Origin: Marinomonas rhizomae
GTDB taxonomy: Bacteria > Pseudomonadota > Gammaproteobacteria > Pseudomonadales > Marinomonadaceae
NCBI RefSeq assembly: GCF_024397855.1
Contig: NZ_CP073343.1
Span: 1,426,001-1,490,000, forward strand
Direction of reading: 5' to 3'
DNA length: 64,000 nt
The notes under the pieces are model-generated. The model did not search any database. It had not been told where the DNA came from and saw only the letters and a list, made by a program, of their open reading frames with translations. The position numbers and the translations under genes were made by a program. How positions within the stretch are numbered: position 1 is the first letter of the stretch; each line of letters opens with the position of its first letter. Of the stretch, positions 22,987 to 32,221 are shown in pieces.

Positions 22987-24321
22987 CTAGTAAGAGCGAG
23001 TGTCTGTAGGAAAGGCTCTCAACTGATGAGTGACCGCTCGAGCGCCTGGGTCTTGTATTGGAATGACCAAATGAATCGGTGTGTTTGGTGGCATATAGGT
23101 AATATCAAGAAAGTCTTTATGCAGATAATCACTTGGAGAGAAGAGTCGCGCAGCGACTGGTAAGCCATTTAAGTCGAAAAATTCTAGGGCGATTTTTGGC
23201 ATGGGCTGAGAAAAATCGCTGGTATTGGTGATAATGGCATTTACCAAAAGTGTATTTGGTATAGATGGGTGGCTTTGTATGCGCACATGTTGAATAGTGA
23301 TGGCGCTAATATCCTCGAATCTCGGTAGAGCGCAGCCTGTGTAAGAACATATAGTTTTGTATATGGCCCTAAAATTAGAGGAGCGGCTACCTTCTTCAAA
23401 AAAATGCGTTGCCACTTGTGCCGTTAGCAAAGCGATGCCTAATAAAGAGGCAAAGAACCATAGCAAAGTATGATTGTTTTTCTTTTGCGACTTAGGTTCG
23501 CTTTCGCCCATCAATGGCGCCAAACTCTGTTGAGCAGACAGTTGTTCAAGAATAGTGTGCTGACTCTTAATGTCTGATGGACGAGTTTGTTCAGCGGCTG
23601 TTTGTGCCAAAGAGTGTAGGGCAACCATGTAGTCCGGTTCTGGGCTGGGCTCCTCTTCAGCGGAAGTCTGACGCGCTGGTGCCGCTTTTGGTATAGGTTT
23701 GCTTGTTGTAACGGATGGTTGTGGTGTTGCTTTAAGCGCGGCTTCCACTTCAGCAAGTTCAACTTCCCAAGGGGCAGGTTCATCTTGCCTTTTTGTTTCT
23801 GCTTTTTTGGCTTGGGCTTTCGCCTGTTCTTGCTTGCGAGCAGATTCTTGGTAGGCCGTGCTTATTTCTATCGATTGAGTTTCTACTGCTTCCGAATCTT
23901 CAGGGCTTTTTGGGGCAGCTTTTGACCTCGCTGTATTTTGACCTGGTGGTTGTAGGTCGTCGTCATCAAATAAAGTATGTAGCCAATCGGGATTTACAAC
24001 GTCTTCCGCTGGGGCAAGCCTATTGTCGATAAGGTTATCTGTCGCTTTATGGGCGGTATTGTTTTGAGTTGTGGTGAGCTGACTTGTGGAATCTGTTTGC
24101 GTTTTAGTTTTGACTGCTTCGACGATAGGATCGATGCTTTCTTGTTTTGGTTTTTCTGCAGGGGTTGCAGATTTTGCTTTGTTTTTAACGGCATCACTGG
24201 CATTAAATATGTGGAAGCATTGGCCACATCTGACTTTTCCCTTGGCCATGCTTAATACTTCATCACTGACTCTAAATGCGGTTGAACATTTTGGGCAGCG
24301 GGTGATTAGGCTATTGGCCAT
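22987..24321 (-). CDS. MJ0042 zinc-finger / DUF3426 membrane protein
   Basis: This 444-residue protein starts with the zinc ribbon TRCPKCSTAFRVSDEVLSMAKGKVRCGQCFHIFNA (two Cys pairs, residues about 9-35). A long low-complexity, Lys/Ala/Gln-rich linker follows (about 45-265). Then comes one transmembrane helix (LLWFFASLLGIALLTAQVATHFF, about 282-304) and a C-terminal DUF3426 domain with NTLLVNAIITNTSDFSQPMPKIALEFFDLNGLPVAARLF. The family is common next to prmA and dusB in gammaproteobacteria and its function is not established. It is separated from prmA by a short fold-back repeat (24353-24387). Confidence 0.85.
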   Translation of the reverse strand: MANSLITRCPKCSTAFRVSDEVLSMAKGKVRCGQCFHIFNASDAVKNKAKSATPAEKPKQESIDPIVEAVKTKTQTDSTSQLTTTQNNTAHKATDNLIDNRLAPAEDVVNPDWLHTLFDDDDLQPPGQNTARSKAAPKSPEDSEAVETQSIEISTAYQESARKQEQAKAQAKKAETKRQDEPAPWEVELAEVEAALKATPQPSVTTSKPIPKAAPARQTSAEEEPSPEPDYMVALHSLAQTAAEQTRPSDIKSQHTILEQLSAQQSLAPLMGESEPKSQKKNNHTLLWFFASLLGIALLTAQVATHFFEEGSRSSNFRAIYKTICSYTGCALPRFEDISAITIQHVRIQSHPSIPNTLLVNAIITNTSDFSQPMPKIALEFFDLNGLPVAARLFSPSDYLHKDFLDITYMPPNTPIHLVIPIQDPGARAVTHQLRAFPTDTRSY

Positions 24322-24352
24322 AAGGTGTCATCTTCCTGTCTAAAAACTGTGC

Positions 24353-24387
24353 GAGACCTTTGGTTGGTGATGTCGTGCAAAGGTCTC
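24353..24387. repeat. Internally deleted copy of the 140-bp fold-back element
   Basis: GAGACCTTTG (24353) and CAAAGGTCTC (ending 24387) are exact complements around a short core. The right half (TGATGTCGTGCAAAGG) matches the right end of the full copy at 37409-37548 (TGACATCGTGCAAAGG). It lies in the gap between prmA and the zinc-ribbon gene. Confidence 0.8.
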
Positions 24388-24405
24388 TTTATATAACGTT
24401 AAGTA

Positions 24406-25296
24406 TTATGCGTGCTTCGTGCCGACAATACGAACCCATTCTTCTTTTTCGGTTATGGAGTCAATTGTAAACCATTCTTGATACGCCTCAACCACTTCTT
24501 GGGCTTGGTTGGCGAGAATGCCTGATAGAGCCAGTTGGCCACCACTTTTCACCAGAGCAGAAATAGTAGGAGCGAGGTGAGCAAGTGGTCCAGCAAGAAT
24601 ATTTGCCACTACGATGTCGGCTTGTAAGTCAGATTCGTATGGCGGCAGTTTTACTTCTAATCGGCTTGGGTCTATTTGATTGCGCTCGGCATTGGCTTCG
24701 GTTGCCTGAACAGCTTGTGGGTCAATATCGATACCCACCATGTTATTTGCACCAAGTAGCAAGCCTGCTATGCCAAGAATGCCTGAACCACAGCCATAGT
24801 CGATAATAGTTTTGTCTTTGCAATCAATGCTGTCTAGCCATTGTAGGCATAAAGCAGTAGTAGGGTGAGTACCTGTACCAAATGCCAAGCCTGGATCTAA
24901 CATCAGCGTAACCGCATTTGGATCGGGAACTTCGCGCCAGCTTGGGCAAACCCAAAGACGTTCGCCAAATTGGATTGGATGGTAGTTGTCCATCCATTCT
25001 CTTTCCCAGTCTTTATCTTCGACAATCTCTATTTTCATGTCGATGTCGGTTTCACCAAGGGATTCGGCTTTATGCTCAATCACCGGGCGAATGTGTTCAA
25101 TATCAGCGTCAGCTTCAAACAAGCCTGTCACCTTGGTATTTTTCCACAATGGCGTGGTGTTTAGATCTGGTTCGTATACAGGATCGTCATGAACGTCTTC
25201 AAAAGTGACAACCATGGCGCCACAGTCAAGAAGAGTGTCTTCAAAAGCTGGGACGTGATCGGGCGTGGTATGGATACGAATTTGAAGCCAAGGCAT
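24406..25296 (-). CDS. prmA: Ribosomal protein L11 methyltransferase
   Basis: This 296-residue SAM-dependent enzyme trimethylates ribosomal protein L11. It begins MPWLQIRIHTTPDHVPAFEDTL. The C-terminal methyltransferase domain has LMLDPGLAFGTGTHPTTALCLQWLD, IIDYGCGSGILGIAGLLLGA (SAM motif I) and VANILAGPLAHLAPTI (the NPPY-like catalytic region in PrmA is NILA). Length matches E. coli PrmA (293). A terminator-like hairpin separates it from accC upstream. Confidence 0.96.
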   Translation of the reverse strand: MPWLQIRIHTTPDHVPAFEDTLLDCGAMVVTFEDVHDDPVYEPDLNTTPLWKNTKVTGLFEADADIEHIRPVIEHKAESLGETDIDMKIEIVEDKDWEREWMDNYHPIQFGERLWVCPSWREVPDPNAVTLMLDPGLAFGTGTHPTTALCLQWLDSIDCKDKTIIDYGCGSGILGIAGLLLGANNMVGIDIDPQAVQATEANAERNQIDPSRLEVKLPPYESDLQADIVVANILAGPLAHLAPTISALVKSGGQLALSGILANQAQEVVEAYQEWFTIDSITEKEEWVRIVGTKHA

Positions 25297-25370
25297 AAAG
25301 TGGAGTCCAACAAATAAAACAAACAGGAATAGAATAGCGAAGCTTGGAGCGAGAGGCGAGAGGAAAATGA

Positions 25371-25405
25371 TTGCCCCTAGTGATTTATGACATCACTAGG
25401 GGCAA
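25371..25405 (-). terminator. Terminator after accC
   Basis: TTGCCCCTAGTGAT (25371-25384) pairs perfectly with ATCACTAGGGGCAA (25392-25405) around a 7-base loop. It follows the accC stop by 12 bases on the minus strand, so it separates accBC from prmA. Confidence 0.85.
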
Positions 25406-25416
25406 AACTGCAGTCT

Positions 25417-26757
25417 TTATAGACCCAGTTTTTTCTCCAAATAATGGATGTTAACGCCACCAGCAATGAAATTTGAATCATTTACTAGGTCTTTTTGAAG
25501 CTCTATATTGGTTTTAATACCATCGATGAATGTTTCATCTAGAGCGCCAGAAAGGCGTTTTAGTGCAGCTGTACGATCAGGGGCATGACAAATGATTTTA
25601 GCAATCATTGAATCATACGTTGGTGGTACTGTGTAGCCGCTGTACAAATGAGAATCGACACGAACACCCATACCGCCTGGAGCATGGAAGTATTCCACTT
25701 TACCTGGGCAAGGCATGAAGGTTTTAGAGTCTTCTGCGTTGATACGAGACTCAACTGCGTGGCCGTTAAGCTTGATGTCTTCTTGTTTAAAAGATAAAGG
25801 CAAGCCGCTAGCAATACGAAGTTGTTCTTTAACGATGTCTACGCCCGTTACCATTTCAGTAACTGGATGTTCTACTTGAACGCGCGTGTTCATTTCGATG
25901 AAGTAGAAATTGCCGTCTTCGTATAGGAATTCGAACGTACCTGCACCGCGGTAGTTGATCTTGATACAAGCATCAACACACGCTTTTAAACATGCTTGAC
26001 GAGATTCTTCGTTTAGCATCGGTGCTGGCGCTTCTTCCAGTACTTTTTGATGGCGACGTTGCAAAGAGCAATCGCGATCGTAAAGGTGGACAGCATTGCC
26101 TTGACCGTCAGCCAATACTTGTACTTCGACGTGACGAGGGTTTTGTAGGAATTTTTCCATGTAAACCGTGCTGTCACCGAAGTAAGAACCTGCTTCAGAT
26201 TGCGTGATGCTGATGGATTTTAGTAGGCTGCCTTCGTTATGAACAACGCGCATACCACGACCACCACCGCCAGCCGCTGCTTTTACGATAACCGGAAAAC
26301 CGATCTCATTAGCAACACGGATGCACTCTTCAGGATCAGAAGGTACTGGACCGTTTGAGCCTGGAACGGTTGGTACACCGGCTTCTTTCATCGCTTTGAT
26401 TGCTGAAACTTTGTCACCCATTAGGCGGATGGTTTCAGCTTTAGGGCCGATGAAGGCAAAACCAGAGCGCTCAACTTGCTCTGCGAAATCCGCATTTTCT
26501 GCAAGGAAACCGTAGCCTGGGTGAATAGCTGAGGTATCTGTTAATTCCGCAGCGCTGATGATAGCTGGGATATTCAAATAACTTTGAGCTGATGGATTTG
26601 GTCCTATGCAGATAGACTCGTCTGCAAGGCGCACATGTAATAAGTCACGGTCAATCTTAGAGTGAACCGCAACGGTTTTGATACCGAGCTCTTTACACGC
26701 ACGTAAAATACGTAGCGCGATTTCGCCTCGGTTAGCAATCAATACCTTATCGAGCAT
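25417..26757 (-). CDS. accC: Acetyl-CoA carboxylase, biotin carboxylase subunit
   Basis: This 446-residue ATP-grasp enzyme carboxylates biotin on AccB, the first step of malonyl-CoA synthesis. It begins [33 protein letters not shown]. Other markers are [14 protein letters not shown] (ATP glycine loop), [14 protein letters not shown], and [20 protein letters not shown] (active site). Length matches E. coli AccC (449). It follows accB by 20 bases. Confidence 0.98.
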   Translation of the reverse strand: MLDKVLIANRGEIALRILRACKELGIKTVAVHSKIDRDLLHVRLADESICIGPNPSAQSYLNIPAIISAAELTDTSAIHPGYGFLAENADFAEQVERSGFAFIGPKAETIRLMGDKVSAIKAMKEAGVPTVPGSNGPVPSDPEECIRVANEIGFPVIVKAAAGGGGRGMRVVHNEGSLLKSISITQSEAGSYFGDSTVYMEKFLQNPRHVEVQVLADGQGNAVHLYDRDCSLQRRHQKVLEEAPAPMLNEESRQACLKACVDACIKINYRGAGTFEFLYEDGNFYFIEMNTRVQVEHPVTEMVTGVDIVKEQLRIASGLPLSFKQEDIKLNGHAVESRINAEDSKTFMPCPGKVEYFHAPGGMGVRVDSHLYSGYTVPPTYDSMIAKIICHAPDRTAALKRLSGALDETFIDGIKTNIELQKDLVNDSNFIAGGVNIHYLEKKLGL

Positions 26758-26777
26758 GATGAAACCTTTGCGTTGGA

Positions 26778-27224
26778 TTAAATGATAGTAATAAGAGGCT
26801 GGTCGAATTCAACTGGCTCGCCGTCTTCAACAAGGATCACGCCAATTGTACCAGACTTATCTGCTTCAATTTGGTTCATCATTTTCATTGCTTCAACGAT
26901 ACAGATAGTATCGCCAACGTTAACTTTTTGGCCTACTTCGATGAAAGGCTTAGCACCTGGCGCAGAAGACTTGTAATAAGTGCCGACCATTGGAGAGTTT
27001 ACAGTGTGACCTGCGATAGCAGCAGGTGCTTCAGGAGCTGCAGTAGGAGCGGTAGCTGGGGCAGCAGCAGGTGCTGACATCATTGGAGCGGCCATCATAG
27101 GTGCTTGAACTGGAGCACCACCACGACTAATACGAACAGCCTCTTCGCCTTCTTTGATTTCAATCTCGTAGACGTTAGATTCTTCTAAAAGTTCGATTAG
27201 CTTTTTGATTTTACGAATGTCCAT
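26778..27224 (-). CDS. accB: Biotin carboxyl carrier protein of acetyl-CoA carboxylase
   Basis: This 148-residue carrier has an N-terminal [34 protein letters not shown], an Ala/Pro/Met-rich linker (about 36-70), and a biotinyl domain with the attachment motif [13 protein letters not shown] (biotinylated Lys in AMKM) and a C-terminal [12 protein letters not shown]. It is the first gene of accBC. The 270-base upstream gap holds its promoter; aroQ, which often precedes accB, is absent here. Confidence 0.98.
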   Translation of the reverse strand: MDIRKIKKLIELLEESNVYEIEIKEGEEAVRISRGGAPVQAPMMAAPMMSAPAAAPATAPTAAPEAPAAIAGHTVNSPMVGTYYKSSAPGAKPFIEVGQKVNVGDTICIVEAMKMMNQIEADKSGTIGVILVEDGEPVEFDQPLITII

Positions 27225-27494
27225 AATTACTCTCTTCTGTCTGTGTTGGTGTTTCAGTGCTTTATGTCGTCACTGACTATATAGGGACTTTTTAACGGTC
27301 TCTTTTATAAATTTGTTTACTGCTTGCCTTATCCAACAAACAGAGCTTTTATAAAAATAAGAATTGTAAAAGCTTGTAACTGGAAATTATCGATAAAAAG
27401 CGTGATATTGTCCAGTTATGCGGCAAAAAAACATAAAAATGTTTGTGTTGGTTGTTTTTTGATCCGATGTAAACTTGCTGTGTTTTTGTCTAAT

Positions 27495-29315
27495 TTACAG
27501 ACTAATAGCAAGGTTTAAACGATCTACTAGTGATGACTTTGACGGTTCTCCCATTAAGGTCAATTCCGTGCGTTCTGCGCCTTTTTTATCTAAGAATATC
27601 AGCGATGGCGGTCCAAATAAGTTGAACCTCTGCATCAATGCTTGGTTATTTGCTGAATTTTCAGTGACATCAACCCGAATTAACTGAACCTTGTTGAGTA
27701 GTGGTAATACGTCTGGTGAAGCAAACATATCTTCTAAAATCTTACAGCTGATGCACCAATCTGCATAAAGGTCCAAAACAATCGGTCGAGAATCTCCATT
27801 GGCAATAATTGCATCAAGCTCATTTAAATTCGTAATAGTGGCATCAAATAGCACTGGTTCTTCTACTATTGCTGCGGATGATGATAATTTTTTCAAGGGT
27901 TGTAGCGGGTTGCTGCTATTTATTGTGCCACCGATAAATTCAATGCTGCCAATAAGAAAAAAGATCAATACCAAGAGCCAACGAACTGGGTGCGAAGCAA
28001 CTCGGTAGGCCCGATGAATGAAATAGGCGCTTATTGCCAGCGCTAGAATACTCCATAGATACAAATGAGTGCTTATTGGCAACCAGCGAGTGACCAGCCA
28101 TATCGCCATCGCGAGCAAACCAAAGCCCATTAATACCTTGATGTCGTGAAGCCATTCACCATTTTTGGGTAAGATTTTAGGGCCAAACAATCCCACCAGT
28201 AAAAGTGGAACCCCCATCCCAATTGCCATAACAAATAACATCATTGCACCAAACCACGCATTGCCCTGACTGCTTATATAAAGCAAGGCGCCAGCAAGCG
28301 GTGCAGAGACGCAAGGTGACACAATCAGCGTTGATAAAACCCCCGCGATAAAAATACTAATCGTAGATTTCCACGCCGAATCTGTTTGATTATTTGGTAA
28401 CTGAAGGCGTTGCTGCCATGAACTGGGTAGTCTTATTTCATAAACACCAAACATAGCGAAAGCCAGTAACACAAAGATTGCCGCGCTGCCAATTAACAAT
28501 AAAGGGTTTTGTAACTGAGCCTGTAGATTGAGCTGAGTGCCAAAAATACCAACGAGTCCGCCAATAGCGGCGTAGGTTAATGCCATAGCCAGTACGTAAA
28601 CCGTGCTGTAATAAAACGCACCTAATCTTGAGTTGCGAGTACCCACTACAATAGCACTCACAATAGGTACCATAGGTAACACACATGGAGTGAGCGACAA
28701 GAGTAACCCCAAGCCAAACACCGCTATAATGGTAGCCCACAGATTATTCGAATTAAGTTGCTGGCTAACTGACTGTGCTTCAGAAGGGGCAATGCTTGAA
28801 TAAGTAATTTGAGCATTTTTTGTTTTGGTTTGAGATTCTGCTAGCTGCTTTTCTACTGCTGGTGATAGTGATGGAACTGTAAATTGAATGGGCATTTTTT
28901 GCGGTGCGTAACACAAACCTTTATCGGCACAACCTTGATAAGAGAGAACGGCATTCACCTGCGTGCCTGGCGCCAGTTTGATGTCGTAATAAATCGGCAC
29001 AGTGAATTGATCTCGATAAATGATTACTTCACCATAATAAGGGTCGTGTTTGGGGGTGCCGGCAGGAAATGGGGAGAAATGCAGTTTATCGGAGTGTTCA
29101 CCAGACAAAGCGAACTGTTCTTGGTATAAATAGTAGCCGTCATTGATTTGCCATGTTGCCGTTAACTTACCTTCTTTAGGGGCCGAAACAGACAGCTGAA
29201 ATGCTTGGTCGACGGGTAAAAAATCTGGTTCTGAAAGTCTTGATGTGGGACCGAAAGTGAAAGCGTAAGAAACGTTTTGCAGAGTCAATAAGAACAGTAG
29301 AACGAATAGGCGCAT
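27495..29315 (-). CDS. dsbD: Thiol:disulfide interchange protein DsbD
   Basis: This inner-membrane protein of about 606 residues moves electrons from cytoplasmic thioredoxin to periplasmic partners. It has a signal peptide (MRLFVLLFLLTLQNVSYA); a periplasmic alpha domain with the Cys pair in YQGCADKGLCYAPQ; eight transmembrane helices with the redox Cys in SLTPCVLPMVPIVSAI and LIVSPCVSAPLAGALLY; and a C-terminal thioredoxin-like domain with YADWCISCKILED. The ATG at 29315 is preferred over a TTG at 29327, because the signal peptide begins there. It has no neighbour in its transcript. Confidence 0.95.
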   Translation of the reverse strand: MRLFVLLFLLTLQNVSYAFTFGPTSRLSEPDFLPVDQAFQLSVSAPKEGKLTATWQINDGYYLYQEQFALSGEHSDKLHFSPFPAGTPKHDPYYGEVIIYRDQFTVPIYYDIKLAPGTQVNAVLSYQGCADKGLCYAPQKMPIQFTVPSLSPAVEKQLAESQTKTKNAQITYSSIAPSEAQSVSQQLNSNNLWATIIAVFGLGLLLSLTPCVLPMVPIVSAIVVGTRNSRLGAFYYSTVYVLAMALTYAAIGGLVGIFGTQLNLQAQLQNPLLLIGSAAIFVLLAFAMFGVYEIRLPSSWQQRLQLPNNQTDSAWKSTISIFIAGVLSTLIVSPCVSAPLAGALLYISSQGNAWFGAMMLFVMAIGMGVPLLLVGLFGPKILPKNGEWLHDIKVLMGFGLLAMAIWLVTRWLPISTHLYLWSILALAISAYFIHRAYRVASHPVRWLLVLIFFLIGSIEFIGGTINSSNPLQPLKKLSSSAAIVEEPVLFDATITNLNELDAIIANGDSRPIVLDLYADWCISCKILEDMFASPDVLPLLNKVQLIRVDVTENSANNQALMQRFNLFGPPSLIFLDKKGAERTELTLMGEPSKSSLVDRLNLAISL

Positions 29316-29425
29316 AAATATCTTCAATCAAGTTGTACGTGTAGTGTAAATCCATATTTCACCACGTTGAGTATAAGGTGTAGACTACCAATCCACCTTT
29401 AAGTTGCCAATTGCAAGGGGGCAAA

Positions 29426-30274
29426 TTGAGTAAAAACCTAGTTTCTTTTCTAATTGTTGCGATTTTCCTGACAGGCTGTCAGGAAAATGTCAGAACAACA
29501 GAGAAAAGTCAGCCTGTTGAAGAAGTGGTAGAGTCAAAAGCAGCACCAGAAAACGCTGTTGCTGACAAAACGGTAGATGTTGAACAATCCACACCAACAA
29601 AGAAATCGTCACCGAAAGCAGTAAAAGCCCCAACAGCTTTTGAACGCTTGACTCAACGCTTAATTGAACAGGGTGAAACAGCATTGTCTGCTCAGCGACT
29701 TTTAACGCCAGTGGATGACAACGCCAACTTATACTTTCAAGCTGCTCTAGGTCGTGATCCTGGTAATTTTAAAGCCATACAAGGTATAACCGCCATTGTT
29801 GATGTCTACACTCAGTGGGCATGGCAAGCGGCAAAAGACCGCAATTATAAACAAGCAGAACGTTATTTGGATTCTGCTCGTTCTGTGAATCCTGAAGATC
29901 CTGCCATTGTAGAAATGTCCTCGCGAGTGAGTGACTTAAAAACCAGACGAGAACAGGCCGCGAGAGTGTCGAAAGCGAAATCAGAATTGAGGAATACAAA
30001 AGAACTTGTATCGGAAGAGCCAAAATCATTAAAAGAAGATCAGTTTTTATTGCCAGAAACACTTTTTAGTTTGAGCGAAGATGAGATAATCGCAAAGATT
30101 CAGCCTATTATAGAAGAAGTGGCGAAAACAGATCGGCCACTTGCCATTTACTGGCCAAATGACAAAGAAGCACGTTTGATTTATCAAATTATTAACAGCC
30201 GTGTTCCCGAATTTCGTGTACGTGCGATGACCTATCATCGTGCTGATTACATGGTCGAATTACAACAAGATTAA
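29426..30274 (+). CDS. Lipoprotein with TPR-like repeats
   Basis: This gene encodes 282 residues from a TTG at 29426 with AGGGGG four bases upstream; a TTG at 29411 lacks a site. The signal peptide ends in the lipobox LTGC (VSFLIVAIFLTGCQ). A Glu/Lys/Pro-rich linker (about 25-70) leads to a TPR-like region: LLTPVDDNANLYFQAALGRDPGNFKAIQGI and YKQAERYLDSARSVNPEDPAI. The C-terminal part (LAIYWPNDKEARLIYQIINSRVPEFRVRAMTYHRAD) is unrecognised. It lies 12 bases upstream of the DUF2333 gene, so the two are co-transcribed and may form a cell-envelope pair. Function is unknown. Confidence 0.75.
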   Translation: MSKNLVSFLIVAIFLTGCQENVRTTEKSQPVEEVVESKAAPENAVADKTVDVEQSTPTKKSSPKAVKAPTAFERLTQRLIEQGETALSAQRLLTPVDDNANLYFQAALGRDPGNFKAIQGITAIVDVYTQWAWQAAKDRNYKQAERYLDSARSVNPEDPAIVEMSSRVSDLKTRREQAARVSKAKSELRNTKELVSEEPKSLKEDQFLLPETLFSLSEDEIIAKIQPIIEEVAKTDRPLAIYWPNDKEARLIYQIINSRVPEFRVRAMTYHRADYMVELQQD

Positions 30275-30286
30275 GGTAGGTCAACA

Positions 30287-31303
30287 ATGTCGTGGTTAGC
30301 AAATAAGTTACAAGGTCTAAAGCCAAGCTTTAATTTCTCAAGTGTCGGAAAAGTCGCCGCAGTGGCTGTGCTCATTGCCGCTGTATTGTTGAGCTTTTTG
30401 GGCATGTATTGGAGTAATGAACCAGATCAGTTTGATGTGGTTGCCACCGCAAAAGAAAAAGCCACAGAGCGTGGTTACCTAAATAACAGTAAAAAGCTGG
30501 TGCCAGGTTACACAACAGCCAGCACACTGCACACCATTATGGAGACTTTACTGGATAAACCGGGTGGATTTATTAGTAACGACGTAATGCCGCCTGGCGT
30601 ATTTATGGACAACATGCCGGCCTGGGAATTTGGTGTGCTTGTACAATCTCGTGATTTAGCCAGAGCCTTCCGCAAAGAATTTAGCCGCTCCCAGTCTCAG
30701 TCCACAGAAGACGTGAACTTGAAAATCGCCGAGCCACAATTTAACTTCGACAACAAAAGCTGGGCTTTACCGTCTAGTGAAAGTGAATATCGTCGAGGCA
30801 ATAAAGAGTTAATGGAATACCTTGATCGTTTAGCGGGTCAATCAAACAACAAAGCACAATTTTACGCCCGTGCTGATAACCTTTCAGACTGGTTGTCAGA
30901 TGTCAGCACTCGTCTTGGTAGCTTGTCTCAGCGTCTATCAGCAAGTGTCATTGAAGATAAACCACAGTTGGAATCAGACGAAAATACCCGTTACGTGCGT
31001 ACACCTTGGTCAAAAGTCGACGATGTTTTCTACGAAGCACGCGGTACAAGCTGGGCACTAATTCACATGCTAAAAGCCGTAGAAGTGGATTTTATTTATA
31101 CCTTACAAGACAAAAATGCATTGGTAAGCTTGCGTCAAATCATTCGTGAATTGGAAGCAACCCAATCAAGTATTTGGTCACCGTTTATCTTAAATGGTAG
31201 TGGCTTTGGTGTATTGGCAAACCATTCCTTGGTTATGGCGTCCTACATTGCACGTGCTAACACCGCCATTATTGACTTACGTCGTTTGCTCGAACAAGGC
31301 TAG
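30287..31303 (+). CDS. DUF2333 family envelope protein
   Basis: This 338-residue protein has one N-terminal transmembrane helix (about 22-42, VAAVAVLIAAVLLSFLGMYW) and a large periplasmic domain. Family marks are LVPGYTTASTLHTIMETLLDKPGGFISNDVMPPGVFMDNMPAWEFGVLVQSRDLARAFRKEFSRSQSQS and, later, RYVRTPWSKVDDVFYEARGTSWALIHML. DUF2333 is widespread in gammaproteobacteria and uncharacterised. It follows the lipoprotein gene by 12 bases, and the GNAT start lies seven bases after its stop. Confidence 0.85.
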   Translation: MSWLANKLQGLKPSFNFSSVGKVAAVAVLIAAVLLSFLGMYWSNEPDQFDVVATAKEKATERGYLNNSKKLVPGYTTASTLHTIMETLLDKPGGFISNDVMPPGVFMDNMPAWEFGVLVQSRDLARAFRKEFSRSQSQSTEDVNLKIAEPQFNFDNKSWALPSSESEYRRGNKELMEYLDRLAGQSNNKAQFYARADNLSDWLSDVSTRLGSLSQRLSASVIEDKPQLESDENTRYVRTPWSKVDDVFYEARGTSWALIHMLKAVEVDFIYTLQDKNALVSLRQIIRELEATQSSIWSPFILNGSGFGVLANHSLVMASYIARANTAIIDLRRLLEQG

Positions 31304-31310
31304 CGTATTC

Positions 31311-31814
31311 ATGTCAACCAGTTACAGCAAGGGGATTCGTCTAGCCGAACTAGACGACGCCCCTGCAATATTAGACGTCTTTCAACACTGCGATCTTTTC
31401 TCCACCACTGGGCATCGACAAGATAACATTGGCTTGATCGATGTTATTGACTGGCTAGAAAGCGTCACTGACAAGCATCCAATGTTAGTCTTAGAAGAAC
31501 AGGGCAACGTCATCGCTTGGTGCTCAGTCGAACCCTTCTATGGCTTGCCCTCTTTCGATTCCGCCTGTGAAATCAGTGTTTACGTCTCCCCAGATAGCCA
31601 AGGAAAAGGCATTGGTACACAACTACTTCAATACCTAGAAACCAACCGATCAACACTTGGTTTTACTCACCTTATCGCCTACATCTACGCCAGCAACCTC
31701 GACAGCCAAAGCTTCTTCACTCGTCAGGGGTTTGAGCAATGGGGATTGCTGCCGAATATTGCCCAGAATGAACAGATTAAAGAAGACGTGTTTTTGTTGG
31801 GAAGAGAGTTTTAG
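31311..31814 (+). CDS. GNAT N-acetyltransferase (phosphinothricin-acetyltransferase-like)
   Basis: This 167-residue enzyme is chosen from ATG 31311; a longer frame from 31194 overlaps DUF2333. The order IRLAELDDAPAILDVFQ, WCSVEPFYGLPSFDSACEISVYVSPDSQGKGIGTQLLQYL (motif A with QGKGIG), HLIAYIYASNLDSQSFFTRQGFEQWGLLPNI fits the phosphinothricin/L-amino acid acetyltransferase subgroup. The substrate is not determined by sequence; a detoxification role would be usual. Confidence 0.82.
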   Translation: MSTSYSKGIRLAELDDAPAILDVFQHCDLFSTTGHRQDNIGLIDVIDWLESVTDKHPMLVLEEQGNVIAWCSVEPFYGLPSFDSACEISVYVSPDSQGKGIGTQLLQYLETNRSTLGFTHLIAYIYASNLDSQSFFTRQGFEQWGLLPNIAQNEQIKEDVFLLGREF

Positions 31815-32192
31815 CTGTTTGGTTTTATCGAGTTCCTCCTTAAGTTCAGCTCCTTAGTACTTCATGTTTTATTCCCCTCTTTAATTTAGGAGAAAGTTGA
31901 GCGAGTAACTTTGTCTAGCGACATAAAAGTCACCAAAAAAAGAACTTTAGCTCCTGATTTATCGCGTGGAAATTCGATTATTCCCCTACGCCGCTTATAT
32001 CGTAAGATATAGGTTGCAATATTTCCAAGTAGTTCTGAAATTCTATAACGTCATATAATTGGCATCCTACAAAAATAGAAACCAAAGCTGCAGCTGTGCA
32101 AGTGGGGATTGCAATGTACTCTCTAAAGTTTGTTGTTCGTTTTGTCTGACAAAACGAACAACAAACGGGTTATTAATATCTTTGTCTAATGA
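31815..32192. other. Intergenic stretch with a 39-bp fold-back
   Basis: No gene was found. The main feature is a perfect inverted repeat at 32128-32166: GTTTGTTGTTCGTTTTGTC, one T, then its exact complement. It lacks a T-run on either side of the sort expected for a terminator. It lies between the convergent GNAT and acyltransferase/SGNH genes. Confidence 0.75.
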
Positions 32193-32221
32193 AAAGCTTT
32201 ATTTTTGAAAAATAAAGCTTT
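32193..32221 (-). terminator. Hairpin overlapping the end of the acyltransferase-SGNH gene
   Basis: AAAGCTTTATTTTT (32193-32206) pairs with AAAAATAAAGCTTT (32208-32221) around one base. The stop codon of the minus-strand gene lies inside the stem, giving a terminator that doubles as coding sequence for the last residues. The tail is T-poor, so efficiency is uncertain. Confidence 0.55.

Noticed and set aside
31194..31310. Longer N-terminus for the second GNAT enzyme
   Set aside because: It overlaps the end of the DUF2333 gene and has no similarity to acetyltransferases; ATG 31311 fits.
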